DNA of 7,223 bases, from the NCBI GenBank assembly GCA_002451085.1, contig DKBE01000069.1, forward strand, positions 2,346 to 9,568. The letters are read 5' to 3'. The notes under the pieces were generated by a model. It did not search any database and was not told where the DNA came from. It worked only from the letters and a program-made list of their open reading frames with translations. This document shows, piece by piece, positions 1-6,374 of this stretch; the stretch's first letter is position 1, and each line of letters opens with the position of its first letter. The DNA is from Proteobacteria bacterium UBA6908 (GTDB taxonomy: Bacteria; Pseudomonadota; Gammaproteobacteria; Acidiferrobacterales; UBA6901). Both the position numbers and the translations under genes were made by a program.

Positions 1-1088
1 ATGTCGCCCTGGATGTTGTCGCGCACGATGTCACGCTTGTGCGGAATCATTTCCTTCCCGAGCGCATCCTCAAGCTCCAGGATGCGGCTGCGCTGGAGCA
101 GCGCCTTGTCGCCCTTGACCTTGGCGAGCAGCGCCTTTTGCGCCGACACCGGGTAGACATTGCTCACGTCGATGCCGAGGTGCTTCGCGGTCTCTTCGGA
201 CTGGCGGCGGATTTCGGCCTCGATCTCTTCGGGCTTCTTGAGTTCGTCCCACAACCCGTCGATCTTGTTGAGCACGGCCAGCCGGCCCTTGCCGGAGCCA
301 TGCTTGGGGTTGGCGATGAAGTCGTGCCACACCTGGATGTCGGACTTGGTGACACCGGCGTCGGCCGCGAGGATGAACAGCACCGCGTGCGCCGACGGCA
401 ACAGCGACAGCGTCAATTCCGGCTCGGTGCCGAGTGCGTTCAGGCCCGGGGTGTCGAGAATCACCAGGCCCTGTTCCAGCAGCGGGTGCGGAAAGTTGAT
501 GATCGCGTGGCGCCACTTCGGCACTTCCACCATGCCGTCGGTGGTGAGGTGCATGCCGTTCTGGGTTTCTTCCTCGGCGATGTGCAGGCCCATGGACTGC
601 GCCTGATCCTTCGAGACCTTTTTAATTTCGGCGATGTGCGTGAGGGCCTGGGTCACCTTTTCCGGCGAGTCGATCTCGAGCGGCAGGGTGGTCCATTCCT
701 CGGCGAAGCCGCGCAGTTCCGCCACACTGGTGCCGCTGGCGCGGGATTCGATCGGCAGCAGGCGGATGTGCGGGGCGCTGCCCTTGTCATACTGGAGTTC
801 GGTGGGGCACATGGTGGTGCGCCCGGCGCTCGACGGCAGCACGCGCTGGCCGAAGGCGGCAAAGAAGATGGCGTTGATCAGTTCGGACTTGCCGCGGGAA
901 AACTCGGCGACGAAGGCGACGTACAGCTTGTCGTCGCGCAGGGTGGAAAGCACCTGGTCGAGACGCTGGTCAATCTGCACATCGGCCAGCTCCTGGCTGC
1001 TCAGCCAGCCGCGGAAATCGGTAATGGCCTTGAACAGGCCCTGCCGCCAGCCGCTATAGGCTTCAAAATGCCGGTCGATCGCGCTCAT
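1..1088 (-). CDS. Dynamin-like GTPase (bacterial dynamin family), C-terminal part beyond window
   Basis: The frame is open from the ATG at 1088 to the window edge, giving 362 codons without a stop. I checked every codon by hand. GTPase motifs are in order: P-loop AEFSRGKS (residues 61-68), a switch-I-like RTTMCPTEL (90-98), G3 DTPG (212-215) and G4 NKID (274-277). This is the Dynamin_N pattern. Bacterial dynamin-like proteins are large GTPases, usually about 600-700 aa, that bind and remodel membranes through a helical stalk, so roughly half of this one is missing. The start is supported by an AAGGGG Shine-Dalgarno (1095-1100) 6 nt upstream of the ATG. The gene lies downstream of mutM on the same strand, but a 185-bp spacer separates them, so it probably has its own promoter. 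One oddity is that the first P-loop glycine (GxxxxGKS) is alanine here. The family call is firm; the cellular role is unknown. Confidence 0.9.
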   Translation of the reverse strand, partial: MSAIDRHFEAYSGWRQGLFKAITDFRGWLSSQELADVQIDQRLDQVLSTLRDDKLYVAFVAEFSRGKSELINAIFFAAFGQRVLPSSAGRTTMCPTELQYDKGSAPHIRLLPIESRASGTSVAELRGFAEEWTTLPLEIDSPEKVTQALTHIAEIKKVSKDQAQSMGLHIAEEETQNGMHLTTDGMVEVPKWRHAIINFPHPLLEQGLVILDTPGLNALGTEPELTLSLLPSAHAVLFILAADAGVTKSDIQVWHDFIANPKHGSGKGRLAVLNKIDGLWDELKKPEEIEAEIRRQSEETAKHLGIDVSNVYPVSAQKALLAKVKGDKALLQRSRILELEDALGKEMIPHKRDIVRDNIQGD

Positions 1089-1113
1089 GCCCCGCCCCTT
1101 ATCGGAATAATTA

Positions 1114-1142
1114 GTTATCCAGAATAGGCTGCTTTTGGCCAA
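1114..1142 (-). promoter_or_regulatory. Candidate sigma-70 promoter for the dynamin-like gene
   Basis: On the minus strand, TTGGCC (1137-1142) resembles a -35 box and GATAAC (1114-1119) resembles a -10 box, each 4/6 to consensus, with a 17-nt spacer. Transcription would start near 1106, just ahead of the Shine-Dalgarno at 1095-1100. The stretch is more AT-rich than the flanking genes. Both boxes are mediocre matches, so this is only a suggestion. Confidence 0.3.
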
Positions 1143-1155
1143 TTGCGTGATGGTT

Positions 1156-1210
1156 GGACGGATGGACGGACCGTCAGCCCCGACCACTGGTCAGAACAGG
1201 CCTGCTTCTG
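1156..1210. repeat. Cluster of short palindromes and a tandem repeat in the mutM-dynamin spacer
   Basis: Within 55 bp there is a tandem pair GGACGGAT/GGACGGAC (1156-1171). There is also an 11-bp dyad GACGG-A-CCGTC (1165-1175), an 11-bp dyad GACCA-C-TGGTC (1182-1192), and a near-palindrome with arms CAGAACAGG (1192-1200) and CCTG-c-TTCTG (1201-1210). They lie upstream of the predicted dynamin promoter on its strand. They could be protein-binding sites or RNA structure, but short GC-rich dyads also arise by chance. No coding sequence is supported in 1089-1273. Confidence 0.4.
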
Positions 1211-1242
1211 TCTCTAAAAAAGTAGATGAATCAATGTAGTTA

Positions 1243-1268
1243 TGCAAGTTACTTCGAGTCAACTTGCA
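1243..1268 (-). terminator. Hairpin just after mutM, possible transcription end
   Basis: Arms TGCAAGTT (1243-1250) and AACTTGCA (1261-1268) match perfectly over 8 bp. Inside, ACT (1251-1253) pairs with AGT (1257-1259) around a TCG loop, leaving one bulged base at 1260. This gives an 11-bp stem beginning 5 nt past the mutM stop codon. On the minus strand a run of six T's (1216-1221) occurs about 21 nt after the hairpin, too far for a textbook Rho-independent terminator. It may be an imperfect terminator, a 3' processing or stability element, or a site acting at DNA level. Confidence 0.4.
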
Positions 1269-1273
1269 GGTGT

Positions 1274-2089
1274 TCAGTGCTGACAATGCGGACAATAGAA
1301 GGCCGAGCGCTGGCCGAGCCGCAGCGCGCGGATGGGGGTGCCACAGCGATGGCAGGGTTGCCCGGCGCGGCCATAGACCTGCAAGGTCTGCTGGAAATAG
1401 CCGGGCAGGCCGTCGGCATTCTGAAAATCACGCAGGGTGGTGCCGCCGGCGCGGATTGCCTGCGTCAGGGTGGTGCGGATCGCATCGACCAGCCGCGTGC
1501 AATCGTCGCGCTTCAGGCGCCCGGCCGCCCGCCCGGGGCGCAGGCCGGCGAGAAACAGCGCTTCGTTGGCGTAGATGTTGCCCACCCCGGCGACGTTTTT
1601 GGAATTCAGCAGGAAATCGCGCAACGCGACCTTCCGGTGGCGCGAGACTCTATATAGGTATTCGTCACTGAAACCATCATCGAAGGGTTCGGGCCCCAGT
1701 GCCTGCAGCAGTTTGTGTTGCGCCGGGTCGTGGGGGGTCCAGAGCAGCGCGCCGAAGCGGCGCGGGTCGCGCAACCGCAGGCACTGACCGCTGGCCAGGG
1801 CGATGTCGACGTGATCCCACTTTGTTGGCGGCGTGTCGCACGGCACCACGCGCAGGCTGCCCGACATGCCAAGGTGCAGGATGGCGGTGCCGGCGTCGGC
1901 ACGCAGCAGAATGTATTTCGCGCGCCGGTCAACGGCGCGAATGATCTGGCCGGGCAGGGTGGACACCAGGCTCGCCGGGATCGGCCAGCGCAGCCGCCGT
2001 TCACGCACCGTGACGCGGATGACGCGCTGACCGACGAGATGGGGGCGAATGCCGCGACACGCGGTTTCGACTTCCGGCAGTTCCGGCAT
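1274..2089 (-). CDS. mutM: Formamidopyrimidine-DNA glycosylase / AP lyase (Fpg, MutM)
   Basis: A cytoplasmic base-excision repair enzyme that removes 8-oxoguanine and formamidopyrimidines and nicks the resulting AP site by beta/delta elimination. The 271-aa length matches the family. It starts MPELPEVE, which supplies the catalytic N-terminal proline (P2) and E3. Other hallmarks are K58 in RRAKY, the HLGMSG loop (72-77) with probing residue M75, DPRRFG (108-113), and the helix-two-turn-helix segment GVGNIYANE (168-176) with N171. A C-terminal zinc finger has C246, C249, C266 and C269, and R261 lies in its hairpin. The N-terminal motif fixes the start. There is no clear Shine-Dalgarno, and the gene begins 12 nt after the DUF4340 stop, so translation is probably coupled to that transporter operon. 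The functional link between repair and export is not obvious and may be only shared transcription. Confidence 0.97.
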   Translation of the reverse strand: MPELPEVETACRGIRPHLVGQRVIRVTVRERRLRWPIPASLVSTLPGQIIRAVDRRAKYILLRADAGTAILHLGMSGSLRVVPCDTPPTKWDHVDIALASGQCLRLRDPRRFGALLWTPHDPAQHKLLQALGPEPFDDGFSDEYLYRVSRHRKVALRDFLLNSKNVAGVGNIYANEALFLAGLRPGRAAGRLKRDDCTRLVDAIRTTLTQAIRAGGTTLRDFQNADGLPGYFQQTLQVYGRAGQPCHRCGTPIRALRLGQRSAFYCPHCQH

Positions 2090-2101
2090 TGCAGGCCGGG
2101 C

Positions 2102-2983
2102 TCAGGGTTTCGGGGCCGCGGGCGCGGGGTCCTGCTCCGGATTGAGTTCCAGCAGGCGTCCGACAGCGTCTGCCGGAAAGTGGTATTCCAGTTTTTCGTC
2201 GAGGCGCACCAGCACCAGCTCCGGTTTGCGCGTCAGCACGCCGAACACCAGCGCGCGGGTCTTGTCACCGTCGGCCACCGTGATGGTGACGCGCTCCGCC
2301 GGCGGCTTGCCGGACGCGCTCGTGACCGAGAGGGCACGTGCAAAGCGCCATTCGTCGACGAAGCGATTGATGTGGTCGCTCGACAGGTTTTCCCGCGCCG
2401 GTGTGCGTACCCACGCGCCCTGTTCATTCTGGGTCAGGTGAAAGCCCGGCAGCTGCAGGGAGACGATCTTGATCTTGTCTTCGAGCAAACCGGGGTGAAA
2501 CCAGTCGTCCAGCGGAGTGAGCACGGTACGCAGGGTGGTTGCCGGCACCAGCTGCACCTGGCCGGCGTGCAATACATACAGCTCCTGGTTGAGCGGATGC
2601 ATGGCGCCAAAACGGATTTCGGCATCGTTCAGCACGGCCGTGGCCAGCGGCGCCGCCAGTCCATATTTCTCCAGCTCGCCGGGGACTGCCGGGAACCGGG
2701 TCTTCACCGGGGTCGCGGCGAGCCGAGTGAGTTCGTTGACGCGGAAGCCGTTGGCGCGCGCCACGCGCGGCGCGGTCAGTTGCCACGCGTCATTCTTTTT
2801 CTCGAGCACGATGTCCGGCTGTTTTGGCCGCTGCAGGCGGATCGTGGTCACCGATTCCGGCGTCAACGCGGTGAGCGGGGTGCCGGCCGATTCCGGCTCT
2901 TTTCCCGGCCGCAATACGGCGATCAGCGCCAGCGCGCCGACCAGCAGCACCAGGGCGAGATTCAACAACCAGCGGTTTTTCAT
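2102..2983 (-). CDS. DUF4340 family membrane-anchored protein, partner of GldG-like exporter
   Basis: A 293-aa protein starting MKNRWLL, with one N-terminal transmembrane segment (about residues 6-25). A large, presumably periplasmic domain follows, then a Pro/Ala-rich tail ending APKP. The overall pattern (single anchor, then TPL..LTPESVTTIRL and EKKNDAWQL-like beta-rich repeats) fits the DUF4340 family, commonly encoded directly after GldG-like genes. The biochemical role is unknown; it is thought to be an accessory of the ABC complex. The start at 2983 is chosen because it lies 1 nt after the GldG-like stop (TGACATG) and directly precedes the membrane anchor. A longer reading from 3106 would add 41 low-complexity Ser/Arg residues read out of frame inside the upstream gene. 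There is no clear Shine-Dalgarno, so translational coupling is likely. Confidence 0.85.
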   Translation of the reverse strand: MKNRWLLNLALVLLVGALALIAVLRPGKEPESAGTPLTALTPESVTTIRLQRPKQPDIVLEKKNDAWQLTAPRVARANGFRVNELTRLAATPVKTRFPAVPGELEKYGLAAPLATAVLNDAEIRFGAMHPLNQELYVLHAGQVQLVPATTLRTVLTPLDDWFHPGLLEDKIKIVSLQLPGFHLTQNEQGAWVRTPARENLSSDHINRFVDEWRFARALSVTSASGKPPAERVTITVADGDKTRALVFGVLTRKPELVLVRLDEKLEYHFPADAVGRLLELNPEQDPAPAAPKP

Positions 2984-2984
2984 G

Positions 2985-4328
2985 TCAGCGCTTGCGGCGC
3001 CGCCACCAGATGGTGATGCCGCCGGCCAGCAGCCCGAGCGGCAGCGCCACCAGGAAGACGAGTGCGATGACGATCTGGCTGGTTTGCGAGAGGGCGAGTT
3101 TCGCATCCGGCGCGGTGAGCGCCGGCACGTTGATGTAGCTGTCGTCGCTGCCCAGCCAGTTGATGAGATTCATGCCGAGTTCGAGGTTGCCGCCTTCCGC
3201 GAGAAAGGCATTCGACAGGAAGTCGCCGTCGCCGAACACCACCACGCGTTGCTCGCGTCCTTCCTGTTTGCGGGTCAGGGACGTGGCCAGCACCACCGGG
3301 CCGCGGAAATCCTGGCCGGCATCAAACTGGATACGGCCGGACAGCGTGCCGGTTTCCACCCACGCGGTCGGTGCGGTATCGAGCAGTGTCTGCTGTTCCC
3401 AGCCCTTGGGCGCCTGCACGCTCAGGCCGGTGGCGTCCGGAAACAGGGTTGGCAGCTCAAAGCCCTGCACCACCGGGTGCGCGCCGTAGCGGCCAACCAC
3501 GATGAAGTTGGCGGCCTTGCCGGTCACCGCCTGCGAGGTCGGGTCGACGATCACACCGCGCAGGAATTCGACGCCCAGCAGTTCGGCGATGCGTTGCATC
3601 CCCTGCAGCGAGCCGGGATCGGCCAGCCACAGCAGGTTGCCGCCGCGGCTGAGGTAGTTCTCGATCTGCTTGATTTCGCCGGCGAGCAGTTTCACCCGCG
3701 GCCCGGCGATCACCAGCACCGAGGTGTTCTCCGGAATCGCGTTGTTGTTGCCGAGCGTCAGTGCCCGGGTCTTGAGTCCGCGCTTGGCCAGCTGGCCGGC
3801 CCACGCCGACAGGTCGAAGCTGGCCTGGCGGTCGGGGCTGCGCTCGCCGTGGCCGGACAGGAATACCACCCAGCGTTCGCCGCTGCGGCCGAGGCGCACG
3901 AGTGCGTTGGTGAGCGACTCTTCGGTCAACTGGTTCAGGTTTTCGCGACGACCGCCGACCTCGACCACCAGTTCGCCATCGACACGCACGCCGGCTTCAC
4001 GTACCCGCGCCGGATCGGTGTTTGGGTCGACGAAGGCGAGCGTGATGTCAGGCTTGATCTTCTGGTAGCGCGCCACGAAGGTGGTGATGTTCTTGCGCAG
4101 CCCGCCGGTGGTGCTGGCGAAGGCGGTGATGGTGACCGGTGGTTTCAGTGTCTGCAGCAACTGGCGCGAGGCTTCCGACAGGGTATTGCGGCCGCCACGG
4201 GTCCAGTCGAACTGCTGGTGATAATCGCGCGACAGCCACAACAGCAGCCCGGCGATGACCAGCAGCAATAACAGGAAACCCGAGCTGGCCAGGCGCAGCT
4301 GGAAACGCGATTCACGGGAAGCGCGCAT
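2985..4328 (-). CDS. GldG-like ABC transporter auxiliary protein (ABC_transp_aux / GldG family)
   Basis: A 447-aa protein with an N-terminal transmembrane helix (about 14-33) and a C-terminal one (about 418-442) ending in the basic tail RRRKR. A long extracytoplasmic region lies between. Recognisable stretches are RNTLSEAS (47-54), PPVTITAF (63-70), VFLSGHGER (155-163), YLSRGGNLLWLADPG (225-239) and VVVFGDGDFLSNA (362-374). This is the GldG / ABC_transp_aux pattern, whose central domain resembles the GIFT domain of IFT52. In Bacteroidetes, GldG works with GldA and GldF in gliding and secretion. In proteobacteria the substrate is unknown. It starts 1 nt after the permease stop (TGACATG), with a G-run Shine-Dalgarno in the permease's last codons. 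It probably forms the envelope-facing part of the exporter encoded by this operon. Confidence 0.88.
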   Translation of the reverse strand: MRASRESRFQLRLASSGFLLLLLVIAGLLLWLSRDYHQQFDWTRGGRNTLSEASRQLLQTLKPPVTITAFASTTGGLRKNITTFVARYQKIKPDITLAFVDPNTDPARVREAGVRVDGELVVEVGGRRENLNQLTEESLTNALVRLGRSGERWVVFLSGHGERSPDRQASFDLSAWAGQLAKRGLKTRALTLGNNNAIPENTSVLVIAGPRVKLLAGEIKQIENYLSRGGNLLWLADPGSLQGMQRIAELLGVEFLRGVIVDPTSQAVTGKAANFIVVGRYGAHPVVQGFELPTLFPDATGLSVQAPKGWEQQTLLDTAPTAWVETGTLSGRIQFDAGQDFRGPVVLATSLTRKQEGREQRVVVFGDGDFLSNAFLAEGGNLELGMNLINWLGSDDSYINVPALTAPDAKLALSQTSQIVIALVFLVALPLGLLAGGITIWWRRRKR

Positions 4329-4329
4329 G

Positions 4330-5085
4330 TCAGCCCCCCAGCCGGTCCATGTCCAGCCGGCGCACGCTCAGCGCCAGGAACACGGTAATGAACAGCAGGT
4401 GATAGACCGCATCGCGGGTGTCGAACACGCCGCGCAGGAACGGCTCGTAGTGATTGAGCAGCGACAGGTAGGCCAGCACGCCGCCGCCCACGCCTTCGCC
4501 GGCCCAGTCGAGAATCCAGAACAACAGCAGCGCGCCGAACGTGGCCACCGCGGCCACCGTCTGGTGCTGGGTGAGAGTGGACATGAACAGACCGACAGCG
4601 GCAAACCCGGCGAGCAGCAGCGCCAGTCCCAGCACACCGGCCGCCAGCAATCCGAAGTCGAGCCCGCCGCCGGCCAGCAGTGACAGCGGCATGAGCACGA
4701 TCAGCAGCAGCTGCAGCCACAGAAACGACAGCAATCCGAGGTACTTGCCCAGCACGATCTCGGTCATGGACAGCGGGGCGCTGAACAACAGGGCGAGCGT
4801 CTTGTTGCGGCGCTCCTCGGTGAACAGCCGCATGCTGATCAGCGGCACCACCAGCAGCAGCACAATCGCGCTGTTGCCGAACAATGGCGCGACCACCGAG
4901 GCCGTGACCCCGTGTTCGCCTTCCATGCCCATCAGTCGCGATTGCACGGCCAGGTAATAATCCAGATGGCTGAGGAACATCCACGCCATGATCAGCTGCA
5001 CCACGGCCAGGATCGTCCAGGCGAGCGGCGACAGGAACAACCGGCGCAGTTCGTGACGGGCCAGCGTGAGAATCATGCGGTTCAT
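4330..5085 (-). CDS. ABC-2 type transporter permease (GldF-like)
   Basis: A 251-aa inner-membrane protein with about six hydrophobic helices (roughly 20-38, 69-85, 113-135, 145-167, 173-193 and 225-240). The cytoplasmic loop after helix 2 carries RLFTEERRNKTLALL (86-100), the EERR...T...LL signature of ABC-2 permeases of the GldF/NosY type. The segment NHYEPFLRGVFDTRD (211-225) is also typical of this subgroup. It forms the membrane pore partner of the ATPase encoded immediately upstream. Its ATG overlaps the ATPase stop by 4 nt (ATGA), and a consensus GGAGG Shine-Dalgarno (5093-5097) lies 7 nt upstream, so start and coupling are well supported. The transported substrate cannot be told from sequence. 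Confidence 0.92.
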   Translation of the reverse strand: MNRMILTLARHELRRLFLSPLAWTILAVVQLIMAWMFLSHLDYYLAVQSRLMGMEGEHGVTASVVAPLFGNSAIVLLLVVPLISMRLFTEERRNKTLALLFSAPLSMTEIVLGKYLGLLSFLWLQLLLIVLMPLSLLAGGGLDFGLLAAGVLGLALLLAGFAAVGLFMSTLTQHQTVAAVATFGALLLFWILDWAGEGVGGGVLAYLSLLNHYEPFLRGVFDTRDAVYHLLFITVFLALSVRRLDMDRLGG

Positions 5086-6029
5086 GCCTTGGCCTCCGCG
5101 GGCGCGGTTTCCTCGGTGGTGAGCTCGACGAAGATGTCTTCGAGCGAAGCCTGCTGCGGGATCAGCGCCGTCAACCCCCAGCCCCGTTCCACGGAAAGGG
5201 TCACCAGTGCTTCGGCCGGGTCGGTGGCCGGATCGTGGTACAGCCGCCAGCTGCCGTCATCGCGCGTCTCGCTCTTCGTCACGCCCGGCAGCCGGTCGAG
5301 CGTGTCGCGATCCGGCGCCTGACGGAAACGCACGGTCAGCATTGATGACTGCATGCGCTGGGCAAGGCCCTCGATGCTGTCGCTCAGCACCAGTTCGCCC
5401 TTGTTGATGATCTGCACGCGGGTACAGACGGATTGCACCTCGGGCAGGATGTGGGTCGACAGGATAACGCTGTGGTCGCGACCGAGGTCGCGGATCAGGT
5501 GGCGGATTTCGCGGATCTGGATCGGGTCGAGTCCGGCGGTCGGCTCGTCGAGGATGATTACCGGCGGCAGGTGGATGATCGCCTGCGCGATGCCGACGCG
5601 CTGCTGGTAGCCTTTCGACAGGTTGCCAATCAGGCGCCGTCCGACCTGGGTGAGCCCGCATTTCTCCTTGGCGGCCTCGCGCGCGGCGCGGCGCTTGCTG
5701 CGTTCGATGCGATTGAGAGCCGCGCAGTAATCCAGGTATTCGTCGACGCTGAGTTCGCGATACACCGGCGGCTGTTCGGGCAGGTAGCCGACCGCCGCCT
5801 TGGCGGCGCGCGGATCCTCCAGCAGATCGTGACCGGCGACCGTCACGGAGCCGGCGCTGGGCGCCAGGTTGCCGGTGAGCATTTGCATGGTGGTGGTCTT
5901 GCCGGCACCGTTCGGCCCGAGGAAGCCGAGCACCTCGCCCTGACGCACCTCGAAACTCATGGACTTCACAGCCTGGAGAGGCCCGTAGAAACGAGTCAGC
6001 CCCTCCACCTGGAGCAGTGTCTGGTTCAT
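5082..6029 (-). CDS. ABC transporter ATP-binding protein (GldA-like)
   Basis: A 315-aa cytoplasmic ATPase and first gene of the exporter operon. Walker A is GPNGAGKTT (38-46), the Q-loop region is GYLPEQPP (81-88), the signature is LSKGYQQR (137-144), Walker B with catalytic Glu is VIILDEP (157-163), the D-loop is AGLDP (165-169), and the switch His is H193 in STHIL. A C-terminal extension of about 100 residues beyond the nucleotide-binding domain, ending in LEDIFVELT, is usual for ABC-2 ATPases of the GldA/CcmA class. The start at 6029 gives the normal N-terminus (LLQVEGLTRFYG) and no upstream ATG is better. AGG directly touches the ATG, so the ribosome site is poor. The promoter should lie in 6030-6374, but I could not assign a convincing -35/-10 pair. 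Confidence 0.95.
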   Translation of the reverse strand: MNQTLLQVEGLTRFYGPLQAVKSMSFEVRQGEVLGFLGPNGAGKTTTMQMLTGNLAPSAGSVTVAGHDLLEDPRAAKAAVGYLPEQPPVYRELSVDEYLDYCAALNRIERSKRRAAREAAKEKCGLTQVGRRLIGNLSKGYQQRVGIAQAIIHLPPVIILDEPTAGLDPIQIREIRHLIRDLGRDHSVILSTHILPEVQSVCTRVQIINKGELVLSDSIEGLAQRMQSSMLTVRFRQAPDRDTLDRLPGVTKSETRDDGSWRLYHDPATDPAEALVTLSVERGWGLTALIPQQASLEDIFVELTTEETAPAEAKA

Positions 6030-6264
6030 CCTGAAATAACAGTCATCGGGTTGAGGTCAGTGGTCCGGATTTCGGTCGAGTCACCCGCTGGGGATGGCGC
6101 CGTTTCCGGCGCGGCCATTCAACGCACCCGGTCCGGCTTTGTCAATGCAGCGTTGGCCACGCCCGCCCATGCACGTGCCCGTTTGGGGTCTCGGCCGGCC
6201 TGACAATGATTGGCGCCGCTGCCGTTACCGGTCGTCGCCGACGGCAGGTTGGTCGGGTGACGAT

Positions 6265-6281
6265 TTACGCCAACATCGTAA
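6265..6281. promoter_or_regulatory. Operator-like inverted repeat TTACG-N7-CGTAA
   Basis: TTACG (6265-6269) and CGTAA (6277-6281) form a perfect 5-bp dyad with a 7-bp spacer. Outer arms GTTGGT (6248-6253) and ACCAAC (6281-6286) add a second, wider inverted match. The centre lies about 73 bp upstream of the start point predicted from the sigma-54-like element, within the range used by activators. The binding protein is unknown; this is an inference from symmetry and position. Confidence 0.35.
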
Positions 6282-6289
6282 CCAACTGT

Positions 6290-6305
6290 ATTTTATTAAT
6301 AAAAT
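6290..6305. repeat. Perfect 16-bp AT-rich palindrome
   Basis: ATTTTATTAATAAAAT is identical to its own reverse complement over all 16 bases and contains only A and T in an otherwise GC-rich window. It ends 13 bp before the sigma-54-like element begins. It may be a regulator operator, a bent or easily melted segment, or part of an UP-like element. It is too close to the promoter to be a typical sigma-54 enhancer. Confidence 0.6.
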
Positions 6306-6318
6306 CCTTGATTCTGGA

Positions 6319-6336
6319 TTGGCATGGGGTGTGCAT
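6319..6336 (+). promoter_or_regulatory. Candidate sigma-54 (RpoN) -24/-12 promoter
   Basis: The sequence TTGGCATGGGGTGTGCAT aligns with the consensus YTGGCACGNNNNTTGCW. Eleven of the 13 specified positions match, including the key GG (6321-6322) and GC (6333-6334) at the required spacing. Mismatches are T at 6325 and G at 6331. Transcription would begin near 6346, leaving a leader of about 29 nt with the Shine-Dalgarno before the ATG at 6375. If real, the gene depends on RpoN and an activator ATPase. A chance match cannot be excluded without experiment. Confidence 0.5.
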
Positions 6337-6360
6337 TTCAATAGGCAACTTAACCCTTGC

Positions 6361-6364
6361 GGAG
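6361..6364 (+). promoter_or_regulatory. Ribosome binding site favouring the ATG at 6375
   Basis: GGAG lies 10 nt before the ATG at 6375, slightly long but usable. The alternative in-frame TTG at 6357 overlaps this position and has only a weak AGG (6343-6345) upstream. It would also leave a leader of only about 11 nt from the predicted start point. Confidence 0.45.
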
Positions 6365-6374
6365 ACTCCGATCC

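Larger units (their letters stand above)
6030..6374. other. Divergent intergenic region (345 bp)
   Basis: This separates the leftward exporter operon from the rightward exported-protein gene. The left half (6030-6245) is GC-rich and shows a perfect 6-bp stem GCGCCG/CGGCGC with a TTTC loop (6097-6112), plus arms CTGCCGT/ACGGCAG (6219-6225, 6241-6247). The right half (about 6260-6350) turns AT-rich and holds the dyads and the promoter-like element listed separately. Open frames crossing it (for example plus-strand 6094-6426) have Pro/Arg-rich compositions typical of chance frames. No tRNA cloverleaf or riboswitch was recognised. Confidence 0.6.

Noticed and set aside
39..1127. Plus-strand open frame of 362 codons opposite the dynamin-like gene
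   Set aside because: It is read in exact codon register with the minus-strand gene, so the absence of stops is a by-product of high GC and codon bias. The minus strand carries all GTPase motifs; this frame has none.
1236..1270. Integron attC-like site around the post-mutM hairpin
   Set aside because: Although imperfectly paired, it lacks the RYYYAAC and GTTRRRY end boxes and there is no integron cassette context.
2984..3106. N-terminal extension of the DUF4340 protein to a start at 3106
   Set aside because: The added 41 residues are out-of-frame translation of the GldG-like C-terminus. The ATG at 2983 directly precedes the membrane anchor and follows the upstream stop by 1 nt.
1715..4271. 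Long plus-strand open frames (1715-3016 and 2517-4271) opposite mutM, DUF4340 and GldG-like genes
   Set aside because: Their compositions are rich in Arg/Gln/His/Ala with no recognisable domain, and they lie entirely antisense to well-supported genes in a GC-rich genome.
4145..4984. Minus-strand frame of 279 codons overlapping the permease
   Set aside because: Arg/Ala/Gly-rich alternative frame of the permease gene. The permease frame has clear membrane helices and a consensus Shine-Dalgarno.
6030..6080. Sigma-70 promoter for the exporter operon (minus-strand TGTTAT just upstream of 6029)
   Set aside because: Only a 4/6 -10 match, no acceptable -35 at 16-18 nt, and transcription would begin at the start codon itself.
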